The position numbers were made by a program, and so were the translations under genes. DNA of 64,000 bases from an uncultured Roseburia sp. (GTDB lineage: Bacteria > Bacillota_A > Clostridia > Lachnospirales > Lachnospiraceae), in contig USRX01000006.1 of assembly GCA_900557275.1 (NCBI GenBank), forward strand, positions 45,016-109,015, given 5' to 3'. Positions within the stretch are counted from its first letter, which is position 1. Each line of letters starts with the position of its first letter. This document shows positions 53,666-63,561 of this stretch, one piece after another. The notes beneath the pieces are model-generated. The model was not told the DNA's origin. It ran no database searches and worked only from the letters and a program-made list of their open reading frames with translations.

Positions 53666-55375
53666 GTGTCAAAGAAAAAAATAGTTGGAATTATAGCATC
53701 ATCTATTATTGGTGGAACAGCGATAGTGACTTGGATTATGAAAAAGAAGGCGAAAAAAACAACTTATAAAGCTGAAAGTATAGAAGCGATTCCAACACGC
53801 AAAATGGGATTTTACGAAAAATATGTTAAAAGAGCGATAGATGTTGTTTGTGCGGCTGCAGCAATTATATGTTTTAGCCCATTGTATATAGGTGTTGCAA
53901 TTCTTGTCAAATTCAAACTGGGCAGCCCAGTGTTGTTCACACAGGATCGTCCAGGGTTGATTGGAGAAGATGGAAAAGAAACTATTTTTAAAATGTACAA
54001 ATTCCGTACTATGACAGATGAAAGAGATGAAAACGGAGAACTTTTACCAGATGAAGTACGGTTAACTTCATTTGGTAAGTGGCTTAGAAGTACAAGTCTT
54101 GATGAACTTCCAGAGGCTTTTAATATTTTGAATGGGACACTTTCAGTTTGCGGTCCGCGTCCACAGCTGGTCAGAGATCTAACATTTATGACAAAGGAAC
54201 AACGTATGCGCCACACTGCCAAACCTGGGTTGAGTGGATTGGCGCAGGTAAATGGAAGAAATGCAATTAAGTGGGAAGATAAATTGGACTGGGATTTGAG
54301 GTACATAGAAAATGTGTCATTGTTAGAAGATTTAGGTATTATCTTAAAAACTGTAAAAACTGCTTTTATTAAGCAGGAGGGAATTACAGATGGAGATATG
54401 GCAACAGCAGAAGATTTAGGTAACTACTTATTGAACAATGGAAAGGTAAGTCAAGAAGATTACAATAATAAACAAATGGAAGCAAAGAAAATTTTAAATC
54501 GGGAAAGTTATGTTAAAGAAGATATTGAAGTAGATAGAGAGCATCATGTACCTTTTTCCGTGGCTATGTCAGTATATAAAAGTGATAATCCCGATTTTTT
54601 TGACAGAGCACTTAGTAGTATTACTGATGAGCAAACGATTATACCAAATGAAATTGTATTAGTTGTGGATGGTTCGGTAAATGATGAGATAAATGCTGTT
54701 ATTGATAAATATGAAGGTAAATATGAAATATTTAAAGTAATTCGATTGGAACAAAATGGTGGGTTGGGAAATGCATTGAAAATTGCAGTTGAAAATTCGG
54801 GTAATGAGTTAATTGCTCGAATGGACAGTGATGATGTGTCTGTTTCCACACGATTTGAAGAACAATTAAAATATTTTGCAATGAATCCAGAGATAGATAT
54901 TGTGGGAGGAGATATAACAGAATTTATCGGAGAAGAAAATAATATTGTTGGGAAAAGATCTGTTCCATTATCTAACGAATCCATAAGAGAATATATGAAA
55001 ACACGTTGTGCTATGAATCATGTTTCAGTCATGTATAAAAAGAAAGCAGTGGAAAGTGCTGGCGGATACCAAGATTGGTTTTGGAATGAAGATTATTATC
55101 TATGGATAAGAATGTGGTTAAATGGAGCAGTATTCGCAAATACAGGAAGAGTGCTTGTGAATGTTCGGGTCGGTAAAGAAATGTATCAACGACGAGGAGG
55201 TTCAAAGTATTTTGAGAGTGAAAAAGGACTTCAGGATTATATGTTGAAGAATAAGATGATTAATCATTCGACATATATAAAAAATGTAGCTAAGAGATTG
55301 ATTATTCAAAAATTAATGCCTAACAAGCTAAGAGGTTGGGTATTTAGAACATTTGCGAGGAAAAAAGTATCATGA
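53666..55375 (+). CDS. Initiating sugar-phosphate transferase fused to a GT2 glycosyltransferase
   Basis: A 569-aa fusion. An N-terminal membrane helix (3-25) is followed by a bacterial sugar transferase domain (about 50-235) with SPVLFTQDRPGL, KMYKFRTMTDE, LRSTSLDELPEAFNIL and CGPRPQLV. It attaches the first sugar phosphate to undecaprenyl phosphate. After a linker, a GT-A family 2 domain (about 295-500) shows VAMSVYKSD, ARMDSDDVS and NEDYYLWIRM. The start is GTG with TAGGAGAG upstream. It may add the first two sugars in one polypeptide. It overlaps the next gene by 4 bp. Confidence 0.9.
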   Translation: MSKKKIVGIIASSIIGGTAIVTWIMKKKAKKTTYKAESIEAIPTRKMGFYEKYVKRAIDVVCAAAAIICFSPLYIGVAILVKFKLGSPVLFTQDRPGLIGEDGKETIFKMYKFRTMTDERDENGELLPDEVRLTSFGKWLRSTSLDELPEAFNILNGTLSVCGPRPQLVRDLTFMTKEQRMRHTAKPGLSGLAQVNGRNAIKWEDKLDWDLRYIENVSLLEDLGIILKTVKTAFIKQEGITDGDMATAEDLGNYLLNNGKVSQEDYNNKQMEAKKILNRESYVKEDIEVDREHHVPFSVAMSVYKSDNPDFFDRALSSITDEQTIIPNEIVLVVDGSVNDEINAVIDKYEGKYEIFKVIRLEQNGGLGNALKIAVENSGNELIARMDSDDVSVSTRFEEQLKYFAMNPEIDIVGGDITEFIGEENNIVGKRSVPLSNESIREYMKTRCAMNHVSVMYKKKAVESAGGYQDWFWNEDYYLWIRMWLNGAVFANTGRVLVNVRVGKEMYQRRGGSKYFESEKGLQDYMLKNKMINHSTYIKNVAKRLIIQKLMPNKLRGWVFRTFARKKVS

Positions 55376-56283
55376 ATTATGTAGAAGGTCTTGTCAGTGT
55401 TATTATGCCGACTTACAAACGTTCAGAAAAATTACTCAGAGCAATAGAAAGTGTATTGAATCAGACATATAAAAATTTAGAATTGCTACTAGTAAATGAT
55501 AATGAGCCATTTGATGAATATACGGAATTATTGAAAAAAAGAGTAGAGAAATATTCGAATGATGAAAGATTCCATCTGATTCTTCAGGATAAGCATATTA
55601 ATGGTGCAGTTGCAAGAAATGTAGGTATTCGCCAGGCAAGAGGACAGTATATTGCTTTTTTGGATGATGATGACTGGTGGGAACTGAATAAACTGGAAGA
55701 ACAGGTAAAAGAACTAAAGTCTCTTGATTATAGTTGGGGAGCGGTGTCATGTAAGTTTACATTGTATGATCAGAATGGAAATGTTATAGGAAAAACAAAG
55801 AAATATAGAGACGGGTATATTTATAAAGATATATTAAATCTTATGTCAGATGTTGCAACTGGCACATTGCTTATGAGACATGACTATTTTGATACAACTA
55901 GATATTTCGATGAAAACTTGTTGAGACATCAAGATTTGCAACTTTTAGTAGACTTTACATCAAAATATAAATTAAAAGAAGTAAATCAATATTTGCATTG
56001 TGTGGATGTTTCAGACACGCAAAACAGACCAGATGCTCATAAGTTAATACAATATAAAAAAGCTTTTTTTAAATCTATAAAGCCTGTAATGGATTCGTTA
56101 AGCGAAAAAGAAAGAAAATGTATTTATGCAATGCACAAATATGAATTGGGATATGTATGTTTAAAAAATGGAGACAAGATTCAGGGGATAATGTATTGTA
56201 AAGCAATATTAAAAAGTCCAAAAGCGTGTAGATTAGCATTGAAAAAAACCATTTTGAAGATTGTCCAGATTTGTAAAAGATAA
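55372..56283 (+). CDS. Glycosyltransferase family 2
   Basis: A 303-aa GT2 protein: VSVIMPTYKRSEKLLRAIESVLNQTY, LLLVNDNEPFD, NGAVARNVGIRQARGQYIAFLDDDDWW (DxD-type metal site). It adds one sugar to the growing lipid-linked repeat unit. The donor is unknown. The ATG overlaps the upstream TGA. AT content rises clearly from here on. Confidence 0.92.
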   Translation: MNYVEGLVSVIMPTYKRSEKLLRAIESVLNQTYKNLELLLVNDNEPFDEYTELLKKRVEKYSNDERFHLILQDKHINGAVARNVGIRQARGQYIAFLDDDDWWELNKLEEQVKELKSLDYSWGAVSCKFTLYDQNGNVIGKTKKYRDGYIYKDILNLMSDVATGTLLMRHDYFDTTRYFDENLLRHQDLQLLVDFTSKYKLKEVNQYLHCVDVSDTQNRPDAHKLIQYKKAFFKSIKPVMDSLSEKERKCIYAMHKYELGYVCLKNGDKIQGIMYCKAILKSPKACRLALKKTILKIVQICKR

Positions 56284-56315
56284 GTTTGAATAATTGAAAT
56301 TATCGGGAGGTATTT

Positions 56316-56828
56316 ATGATTCAATCAAAAGCAGATTTACGAGAATATATGGAAGCTGATCGAATTCATTTAGGATATGAATATAAAAAACCTAAAATAA
56401 GAGATATTGTATGGCGATATGAAATTTATTTACGAAAAAGCGAATATTATAACAACGTATCGGGGGGGGCATTTCATAAAATAGCAGGTAAATACTATAA
56501 AGCATTGTGGAATATATTAGGTTTATTGTGTGGATTTTCAATCGGACTTAATTGCTTTGAGAAAGGATTAAGTATTTCACATATTGGCACTATTGTTGTT
56601 AATCATGAAGCAAAAATAGGAGAGAATTGTCGTTTGCATGTATGCGTTAATATAGGAACAGGTTCACCGCAAATAGGAAATAATGTTTATATAGGACCTG
56701 GCGCAAAAATTTTTGGAAAAATTAGAATAGCAAATGGAATAAAAATAGGAGCAAATGCGGTTGTGAATAAAGATTTTTATCAAGAAGGAAAAACAATAGT
56801 AGGAGTTCCTGCTAAATATATAGAATAA
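56316..56828 (+). CDS. Left-handed beta-helix acyltransferase (CysE/serine acetyltransferase-like)
   Basis: A 170-aa hexapeptide-repeat acyltransferase whose C-terminal half shows isoleucine-rich turns (IGTIVVNHEAKIGENC, IGNNVYIGPGAKIFGKIRI, IKIGANAVVNKDF) and a GVPAKYIE end typical of serine-acetyltransferase-like proteins. It probably O-acetylates a sugar. The frame contains a G8 tract at 56462-56469, encoding Ser-Gly-Gly. Confidence 0.88.
   Translation: MIQSKADLREYMEADRIHLGYEYKKPKIRDIVWRYEIYLRKSEYYNNVSGGAFHKIAGKYYKALWNILGLLCGFSIGLNCFEKGLSISHIGTIVVNHEAKIGENCRLHVCVNIGTGSPQIGNNVYIGPGAKIFGKIRIANGIKIGANAVVNKDFYQEGKTIVGVPAKYIE
56462..56469 (+). repeat. G8 homopolymer in an acyltransferase gene
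   Basis: Eight consecutive G in a very AT-rich gene. Gain or loss of one G would shift frame after about 50 codons. Confidence 0.9.
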
Positions 56829-56841
56829 GGCGGAAAAAATT

Positions 56842-57369
56842 ATGAAAGAATTTGGATATTTACTAGCAAAAGTCAAATTTAAAATAAAGAGAAATGATAA
56901 AGAAGTAATTAATAAATATTTTAGAAAAGTAGGTATGGAGATCGGGGGGGGCTGCAACATTTGCTGTAATATAATGACATCTGAACCATATTTAGTTAGG
57001 ATAGGCGAAAATGTTACTATATCTGGAAATGTTACATTTGTAACACATGACAATAGTATATCGAAGATTTCACCACAATATGTTAACTTGTTTGGATATA
57101 TTTCAATTGGTAATAATTGTTTTTTAGGTCAAAATTCTACGATAATGTATGGCTGCACATTAGCTAATAATATTATAGTTGCTAGTGGTAGTGTAGTGTG
57201 TAATAGTTTTGGTGAAGAAAATATAATTATAGGTGGAAATCCGGCAAGAAAAATTGGTACTTGGGATGAGCTTAAATGCAAGGGAAATCAATCTATGAAA
57301 CGTAAAGAAGCGCTTAGTGCTGCTAAATGTAAAGAAGATTGGAAATTTATAAAAAGGAAAGAAAAGTGA
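56842..57369 (+). CDS. Left-handed beta-helix O-acetyltransferase (WcaF/maltose acetyltransferase-like)
   Basis: A 175-aa hexapeptide acyltransferase: VRIGENVTISGNVTFVTHDNS, the fold turn ISIGNNCFLGQNSTIMYGCT and GNPARKIG. It probably acetylates the polysaccharide or its precursors. It contains a G8 tract at 56944-56951, encoding Gly-Gly-Gly just after MEI. Its TGA overlaps the ATG of the following GT2 gene. Confidence 0.88.
   Translation: MKEFGYLLAKVKFKIKRNDKEVINKYFRKVGMEIGGGCNICCNIMTSEPYLVRIGENVTISGNVTFVTHDNSISKISPQYVNLFGYISIGNNCFLGQNSTIMYGCTLANNIIVASGSVVCNSFGEENIIIGGNPARKIGTWDELKCKGNQSMKRKEALSAAKCKEDWKFIKRKEK
56944..56951 (+). repeat. G8 homopolymer in the second acyltransferase gene
   Basis: A second run of eight G, about 480 bp from the first and again early in an acyltransferase gene. 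It is a possible slipped-strand switch. Confidence 0.9.
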
Positions 57370-58421
57370 TGATAGAAGAATTAGTGAGCATTGTTGTACC
57401 TGTATATAATATGGGAAACAGCCTAGAAGTTTGTGTTGATTCATTACTGAAGCAAAAATATTCTAATATTGAAATAGTATTAGTAGATGATGGATCAAGA
57501 GATAATAGTCTTGAAATATGCTATAAATTACAAAAGAAAGATAGTAGAATTCAAGTATATCACACAGAGAATAGAGGGTCTGGGCCGGCACGAAATACAG
57601 GGATTGAAAAAGCAACTGGTCGATATATTTATTTTCCTGATGCTGATGACAAATTAGAAGAAGATACGATTGGCATTTTAGTCAATGCGATGGAAAATGG
57701 GAGATATGACTTAGTTGTATTTGGCTATCAAAGTATTGATGCTAAAGGGAATGTAGTATTGAAAAAACAATATCCGGATATGAAAAGAAATGGTGAAGAT
57801 GTGCGCCAAGATTATTCAGATTATGTGGTTTCAACAAGAAGATATGGTATTCAAGGTGCACCGTGGAATAAATTTTTTGACTTGAATGTAATTAGAAAAC
57901 ATTCTATAAGATATCCCTCTTTAAGACGACACCAAGATGAAGGTTTTATAAGTCGCTATATGTGCTATGTGAAAAATATTCATTTTATTAAAGCGATTTT
58001 ATACAATCATTATTTAAATGATTTGAAAAAAGAATGGGATAAGTATCCGGTTGATTATGTGGATGCTGTAATTGGGTTGTATAAGACAAGAAAAGAAACA
58101 ATATTAACTTGGAATGAGAAAGATAGAAAGACTAAGGAAATTGTAGAACATGAATATATTTGCAATATGATTAAAGCTTTTGAGCTGTCTTATTCACCTA
58201 AGATGAAATTAAGTAGTAGAAATCGTCTAAAATGGATTAGAAAACAAATTGAACGATCACAAGTATTAAAAGTTGTTATGCCTTTATCGTTAGGTCGTTA
58301 TCAGAAAATTATATTTACATTACTAAAAAAGCGACATATCAATCTGGCAATATTAATTATGCATATTAAAATAATTATTGAAAAAAATGGTGGTTTAGAT
58401 GCTTTTCGTAGATTGCAGTAA
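57369..58421 (+). CDS. Glycosyltransferase family 2
   Basis: A 350-aa GT2 protein: VSIVVPVYNMGNSLEVCVDSLLKQKY, IVLVDDGSRDNSLEI, RGSGPARNTGIEKATGRYIYFPDADD. The conserved core covers about 1-110, and a long less-conserved C-terminus follows. The start at 57369 overlaps the upstream stop (ATGA). It transfers one sugar in repeat-unit assembly. Confidence 0.92.
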   Translation: MIEELVSIVVPVYNMGNSLEVCVDSLLKQKYSNIEIVLVDDGSRDNSLEICYKLQKKDSRIQVYHTENRGSGPARNTGIEKATGRYIYFPDADDKLEEDTIGILVNAMENGRYDLVVFGYQSIDAKGNVVLKKQYPDMKRNGEDVRQDYSDYVVSTRRYGIQGAPWNKFFDLNVIRKHSIRYPSLRRHQDEGFISRYMCYVKNIHFIKAILYNHYLNDLKKEWDKYPVDYVDAVIGLYKTRKETILTWNEKDRKTKEIVEHEYICNMIKAFELSYSPKMKLSSRNRLKWIRKQIERSQVLKVVMPLSLGRYQKIIFTLLKKRHINLAILIMHIKIIIEKNGGLDAFRRLQ

Positions 58422-58455
58422 TTATTTGATGATAGCTTGTTGTATCGGTTGTATA

Positions 58456-58510
58456 GAATGTTCTATTAAAAACATTTTATATGTAAGTGGTATTGATTAA
58501 TAGAACATTC
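58456..58510 (+). promoter_or_regulatory. Perfect 14-bp inverted repeat abutting the polymerase ribosome-binding site
   Basis: GAATGTTCTATTAA (58456-58469) and TTAATAGAACATTC (58497-58510) are perfectly paired with a 27-nt loop. The 3' arm ends directly at AGGAGG (58511-58516) of the next gene. No T-run follows. It may block transcription, process the mRNA or tune translation within the operon. Confidence 0.5.
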
Positions 58511-58526
58511 AGGAGGAAATTGAGTG

Positions 58527-59825
58527 ATGAAAATTGGAAGTAAACACTTTATGGATTGTTGGTCTTATATATATGTTGTAATGATCCTTTTAATTTCACT
58601 TTTTATTTCAGATTTCAACATAGTAATGTTTATACTATATTTTGTTTTGGCATTACCATTTATAAACTCAATTGAACATTTTGTTGTAATATCATTATTG
58701 TTGTCAACAATATCTTATTATTTTACTGGAGCATATGAAGATATATTTAGTATATATACAATATTGCTGATATTGATTATGGCAAGAGTTTTATTCTTAT
58801 ATAAAGGAAAGTTGGAGTTCAATGCTAATAATTTAATATTAATAATTATATTAGGTGTATTAGCTTGTTGGTCTTACATAGAATCGCCATTTCATTATTT
58901 TAACGGACTATTTAGGTTATTATATTTACTGTTATTATCAGTTGTAGTTGGTAATTTTATAAGATTGAAAATATCTGTGGTTTGTGAATTATTGCCTAAA
59001 ATAGCCAGTATTATGGTTGTGGGGTATCTTTTGAGCGTATTAATAAAAGGATCTTTGATTGATGGAAGATTAACAATAGCAAATAGTGTAAATACAAATA
59101 CATTTGGAATGTCATGTGCACAGTTAGGGTGTATATTATTAATGACTGCTTTTCTTAATAAAGCCCAAATGAGAAAAAATTTAGTTTTGTGTGCAATAGT
59201 TGTTGTGCTGGCTCTTTTAAGTGGCTCAAGAGGTGCTTTGTTGGCTTTTGCTTTGGCAAGTGCAATTGTGGTAATTATTTATGCCAAAAAAAACGGGCGA
59301 TTAACAGGAACCATGTTTAAATTAGCTATTGCAGGTACTGTGGCGGTAGGAGGTATGTATCTTGTGCTTATTTTGACGGGTCTTGATACAAGCAGGTTTA
59401 GTGTTGCAGAAATTATAGCATCAGGTGGTTCACGTAGAAGCTTAATTTATGAATCGCTAATTCCATATATAATAAAAAATGGATATTGGAAAATAGGATA
59501 CGGACCAGGTCATGAGTGTAGTCATCAAGTTATTATGTCATTGATTGGATGGGATTATGCACATTCTCATAATACTTTTTTGGAAGCTTTCGGTGAATTA
59601 GGAATTATGGGATTACTTATATTAATTTGGAGTATAAAAAAATCATTAAAAAATATTTACAGAGTTTGTAAAATATACAAAGAGGCATATTTGTTTGTAA
59701 CTATTTTAATATGTTTGCTTATTAATGGACTTGCAGAATCCTATTTTTTCGATGCAGTTTTATGGTTACTGTTGGCGATTTGTAGAAATAATTTTATTGA
59801 AAAAACAGAAATCGTTGTAAATTAG
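58527..59825 (+). CDS. O-antigen ligase/polymerase-like membrane protein (Wzy)
   Basis: A 432-aa polytopic protein with about ten hydrophobic helices and a large loop carrying the Wzy_C signature: SGSRGALLAFA, GGSRRSLIYESLI and YAHSHNTFLEAFGELGIMG. It polymerises or ligates undecaprenyl-linked repeat units outside the membrane. The ATG at 58527 lies 10 nt after AGGAGG. A GTG one codon upstream is equally usable. Confidence 0.87.
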   Translation: MKIGSKHFMDCWSYIYVVMILLISLFISDFNIVMFILYFVLALPFINSIEHFVVISLLLSTISYYFTGAYEDIFSIYTILLILIMARVLFLYKGKLEFNANNLILIIILGVLACWSYIESPFHYFNGLFRLLYLLLLSVVVGNFIRLKISVVCELLPKIASIMVVGYLLSVLIKGSLIDGRLTIANSVNTNTFGMSCAQLGCILLMTAFLNKAQMRKNLVLCAIVVVLALLSGSRGALLAFALASAIVVIIYAKKNGRLTGTMFKLAIAGTVAVGGMYLVLILTGLDTSRFSVAEIIASGGSRRSLIYESLIPYIIKNGYWKIGYGPGHECSHQVIMSLIGWDYAHSHNTFLEAFGELGIMGLLILIWSIKKSLKNIYRVCKIYKEAYLFVTILICLLINGLAESYFFDAVLWLLLAICRNNFIEKTEIVVN

Positions 59826-59854
59826 ATATAAAGATAGACAAGGAGGAAAATAAT

Positions 59855-60784
59855 TTGTTTGATACATTAAAAAAGCGGTTTCCAGGATTATATGATTTTT
59901 ATCAGCATACTCAGCGTATGAAGATATTAAAAAAAATAAAAAAAACGGAAAATGTACCAGAAGATAAATATGCTGAATTGATAGAAAATGAATATCTAAA
60001 AGTTTTAGGTCATAATTTAAATTGGGACAATTTACAAACTTATACAGAAAAAATGCAATGGGAAAAAATATATGATAAAAATCCAATGAAAACAGTATTG
60101 GCGGATAAATATCGTGTCAGAGAGTGGATTGAAAATAAAATTGGAAATGACTACTTGATTCCACTGATAGGCGTATGGGATTCTTTTGATGATATAGATT
60201 TTAATTCATTACCGGGTCAATTTGTTTTAAAGACTAATCATGGAACTGGAACAAATTTAATTGTAAAAGATAAAGAAAAACTTAATATAAAAAGAACGAA
60301 AAGAATGTTTGATGACTGGATGAAAATTGACTATGCTTTTACGAATAGTTTACAGTTACATTATAGAAAAATCCCACGAAAGATTATTGCTGAAAAATAT
60401 TTAGAAACTGATTTGGGGGAATTACAAGATTATAAATTTTTATGTTTTGATGGGAAACCATATTTTTGTTGGGTTGATTTAGGACGTTTTTCAAAACATA
60501 CTAGAACAGTATTTAATATGAAATGGGAATTACAACCATGGACTCAAGCAACATATGGAATTGCAAGTCATGAGATTCCAAAACCTAAAAACTTTGACAA
60601 GATGGTTGAGATAGCGACAATTTTATCAAAAGGATTTTCACATGTTAGAGTGGATCTGTATAATGTAGATGGTAAAATATATTTTGGCGAAATAACATTT
60701 ACAAATGGAAGTGGTTTAGATCCAATAGTTCCAGAAAAATACGATAAGGTTCTTGGGGATTATTGGAAACTTCCAATAGATTAA
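59855..60784 (+). CDS. TupA-like ATP-grasp protein
   Basis: A 309-aa protein of the TupA-like ATP-grasp family common in capsule clusters. Visible segments are TEKMQWEKIYDKNPMKTVLADKY, FVLKTNHGTGTNLIV, KIIAEKYLE, DYKFLCFDGKPYF and HVRVDLYNVDGKIYFGEITF (metal/ATP-binding acidic residues near the end). It likely adds an amino-acid-type or acidic group to a glycan. The exact reaction is not known. The start is TTG with AGGAGG 8 nt upstream. Confidence 0.85.
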   Translation: MFDTLKKRFPGLYDFYQHTQRMKILKKIKKTENVPEDKYAELIENEYLKVLGHNLNWDNLQTYTEKMQWEKIYDKNPMKTVLADKYRVREWIENKIGNDYLIPLIGVWDSFDDIDFNSLPGQFVLKTNHGTGTNLIVKDKEKLNIKRTKRMFDDWMKIDYAFTNSLQLHYRKIPRKIIAEKYLETDLGELQDYKFLCFDGKPYFCWVDLGRFSKHTRTVFNMKWELQPWTQATYGIASHEIPKPKNFDKMVEIATILSKGFSHVRVDLYNVDGKIYFGEITFTNGSGLDPIVPEKYDKVLGDYWKLPID

Positions 60785-60800
60785 GAGAGGAAAAAATAAA

Positions 60801-62243
60801 ATGATTCGTAAACAGAGTATTTCGCAAAATTTTTTTTTCCAATATGCGTATCAAATATTGATATTGGTAATTCCACTCGTTTTAGCACCTTATTTATCAC
60901 GAGCCCTTAGAGAAACAGCACTGGGAGTTTTTTCATATGCAAATTCTATAGCGGCATATTTTGTTGCTATGTCTATGCTTGGAATAGCAAGGCATGGACA
61001 GCGCATTATTTCAGAAAATGCGAATGACGATATAAAACTAAGAAAATCATTTTGGAGTTTGTTCACAGTCCATATTATAGTATCTATAATTTCTTTATTG
61101 ATATACATGGCATTCGTAGTTTTTTTTATAAAAGATAATAAAACTATATTTACTATTGAACTGTTATATGTGGCATCGGCAATATTTGATATTACTTGGT
61201 TGTTTTATGGACTTGAGAATTTTAAAAGTGTTGTAATAAAAAATGCATTAGTAAAAATATTTGAATGCATTTGTGTGTTTATATTTGTGAAACAGCCGAA
61301 TGATTTGGGAATATATGCATTTATAAATGCAACTAGTATATTAATTGGTCAAGCAATTATGATTCCGCAAGCTGTGAAAGCTGTTAGACCGATTAAGTTT
61401 ACAAAAGAAGATGTTAGGGAACATATAAAGCCGTTACTTGTTTTCTCAATATCTGTAATCGCATCATTTATGTATACAGTGTTTGATAAAACATTGTTAG
61501 GAATAATGAGCACAAAAGAGAATGTTGCTTTTTATGAATATTCAAACAAAATTGTAAATGTACCTAAAACTATAATTGGAGTAACTGGAACAGTTATGTT
61601 TCCAAGAGCATGTAGGTTGGCTGTCGAAGGTAATGTTGCTGGTCAAAAAAAATATATTAAATATTCGTATTTTATTACTTCGTTTTTAGGCATGGCTTCT
61701 TTATTTGGGTTGATGGGGATTGCGGATACATTCTCTATAGTATATTATGGTGAATCGTTCAAAATATGTGGAAAAATAATGGCATGTATGGCACCGCTTG
61801 TTTATGTTGTAGGAGCAGGCGATATTATAAGAACACAATATATGATACCTAACCATATGGATAAGCAATTTAACATTTGCATAATATTTAATGCAGTTAT
61901 TAATTTGATTTTTAGTGTACTTTTAATTCCAGTTATAGGTGTTTATGGTGCAGTGGTTGGTTCTGTATCAGCAGAAATCTTTGGATTACTAGTACAAATA
62001 GTTATTTGTCGGAAGTTTGTTAAGGTAACAGAAATATTAAAAGAGTTGATTCCCTTTATTTTGATTGGATTTTTAATGCTGCTGGGTATTAAATATGTTG
62101 ATATAATGGGAGAATCATCTCTAATTGAACTGGGATTAGAACTGATAGTGGGGGGACTCATATATTGTATATTGACAGGTTTGTATATTCTTTGCTTTAG
62201 AAAAGATATAAAAGCGTCAATTATGAACAAAATAAATTTGTAG
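60801..62243 (+). CDS. Polysaccharide flippase (Wzx-like, MOP superfamily)
   Basis: A 480-aa protein with 12-14 predicted membrane helices. The N-terminus (QNFFFQYAYQILILVIPLVLAPYLSRALRETALGVFSY) is characteristic of oligosaccharide flippases. It moves lipid-linked repeat units across the membrane. Together with the Wzy-like protein and the initiating transferase it indicates a Wzx/Wzy-dependent pathway. Confidence 0.93.
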   Translation: MIRKQSISQNFFFQYAYQILILVIPLVLAPYLSRALRETALGVFSYANSIAAYFVAMSMLGIARHGQRIISENANDDIKLRKSFWSLFTVHIIVSIISLLIYMAFVVFFIKDNKTIFTIELLYVASAIFDITWLFYGLENFKSVVIKNALVKIFECICVFIFVKQPNDLGIYAFINATSILIGQAIMIPQAVKAVRPIKFTKEDVREHIKPLLVFSISVIASFMYTVFDKTLLGIMSTKENVAFYEYSNKIVNVPKTIIGVTGTVMFPRACRLAVEGNVAGQKKYIKYSYFITSFLGMASLFGLMGIADTFSIVYYGESFKICGKIMACMAPLVYVVGAGDIIRTQYMIPNHMDKQFNICIIFNAVINLIFSVLLIPVIGVYGAVVGSVSAEIFGLLVQIVICRKFVKVTEILKELIPFILIGFLMLLGIKYVDIMGESSLIELGLELIVGGLIYCILTGLYILCFRKDIKASIMNKINL

Positions 62244-62261
62244 AAAAAAGGAGCATTCGAT

Positions 62262-63500
62262 ATGAAAATAGCAGTAGCAGGAACAGGATATGTAGGGCTT
62301 TCTATTGCCACATTGTTATCTCAAAATCATGAGGTAATGGCAGTAGATATTGTTCCGGAAAAAGTAGAGAAGATCAATAAAAGAATCAGTCCGATTCAGG
62401 ATGAGTATATTGAAAAGTATTTGAAGGAAAAAGAACTGAATCTGACAGCTACATTGGATGCAGAAGCAGCGTATAAAGATGCAGATTTTGTTGTAATTGC
62501 AGCTCCGACCAATTATGACAGTAAGAAGAATTTTTTTGATACATCAGCGGTAGAAGCTGTAATCAAGCTGGTTATTGAATATAACCCAGATGCAATTATG
62601 GTAATCAAATCTACAATTCCGGTAGGGTATACCGCAAGTATTAGAGAGAAATTTCACTGTGATAATATTATCTTCAGTCCAGAATTTTTACGAGAGTCAA
62701 AAGCATTATATGATAATCTGTACCCATCCAGAATTATTGTGGGAACAGATGTTGAAAATGCTAGACTTGTAAAAGCTGCGAACACGTTTGCTGGATTGTT
62801 GCAGAAAGGTGCAATTAAAGAAAATATTGATACTTTGATAATGGGATTTACAGAAGCAGAAGCAGTGAAATTATTTGCGAACACATATCTGGCCCTCAGA
62901 GTTTCATATTTTAATGAGCTTGATACTTATGCAGAAATGAAAGGACTGAACACACAGCAGATTATTAATGGGGTGTGCCTTGATCCTAGAATCGGTTCTC
63001 ATTATAACAATCCGTCATTTGGATATGGTGGATATTGCTTACCGAAAGACACAAAGCAGCTTCTGGCAAATTATGCGGATGTTCCGCAGAATATGATGTC
63101 TGCAATCGTTGAGTCTAATAGAACAAGGAAGGATTTTATAGCAGATCGTGTATTACAGAAAGCGGGATATTATGCTTATGGAGATGAGAATACATATAAT
63201 GCTTCTATGGAAAAAGAGGTTGTAATTGGTGTATACCGTCTTACCATGAAATCTAATTCAGATAACTTCCGTCAGTCCTCTATACAGGGAGTAATGAAGA
63301 GAATCAAAGCCAAAGGGGCATCTGTGATTATTTATGAGCCAACACTGGAAGATGGAAGCACTTTCTTTGGAAGCAAGGTTGTGAATGATCTGGACAAATT
63401 TAAAGAACAGAGCCAGGCAATCATCGCTAATAGATATGATAGTTGCTTGGATGATGTACAGGATAAAGTATATACAAGGGATATTTTTAAAAGAGATTAA
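62262..63500 (+). CDS. UDP-glucose 6-dehydrogenase-type nucleotide-sugar dehydrogenase
   Basis: A 412-aa NAD+-dependent four-electron dehydrogenase giving a UDP-uronic acid. The N-terminal Rossmann motif is [13 protein letters not shown]. Next come [49 protein letters not shown] and the catalytic Cys in [14 protein letters not shown]. It supplies uronic acid for the polysaccharide. Base composition is closer to the chromosome than the preceding glycosyltransferases. Confidence 0.93.
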   Translation: MKIAVAGTGYVGLSIATLLSQNHEVMAVDIVPEKVEKINKRISPIQDEYIEKYLKEKELNLTATLDAEAAYKDADFVVIAAPTNYDSKKNFFDTSAVEAVIKLVIEYNPDAIMVIKSTIPVGYTASIREKFHCDNIIFSPEFLRESKALYDNLYPSRIIVGTDVENARLVKAANTFAGLLQKGAIKENIDTLIMGFTEAEAVKLFANTYLALRVSYFNELDTYAEMKGLNTQQIINGVCLDPRIGSHYNNPSFGYGGYCLPKDTKQLLANYADVPQNMMSAIVESNRTRKDFIADRVLQKAGYYAYGDENTYNASMEKEVVIGVYRLTMKSNSDNFRQSSIQGVMKRIKAKGASVIIYEPTLEDGSTFFGSKVVNDLDKFKEQSQAIIANRYDSCLDDVQDKVYTRDIFKRD

Positions 63501-63561
63501 AAATGTAATAAGGGGAGAATATTAATAAAGATATTCTCAAATAAAGGAGAATACAGTTTTT

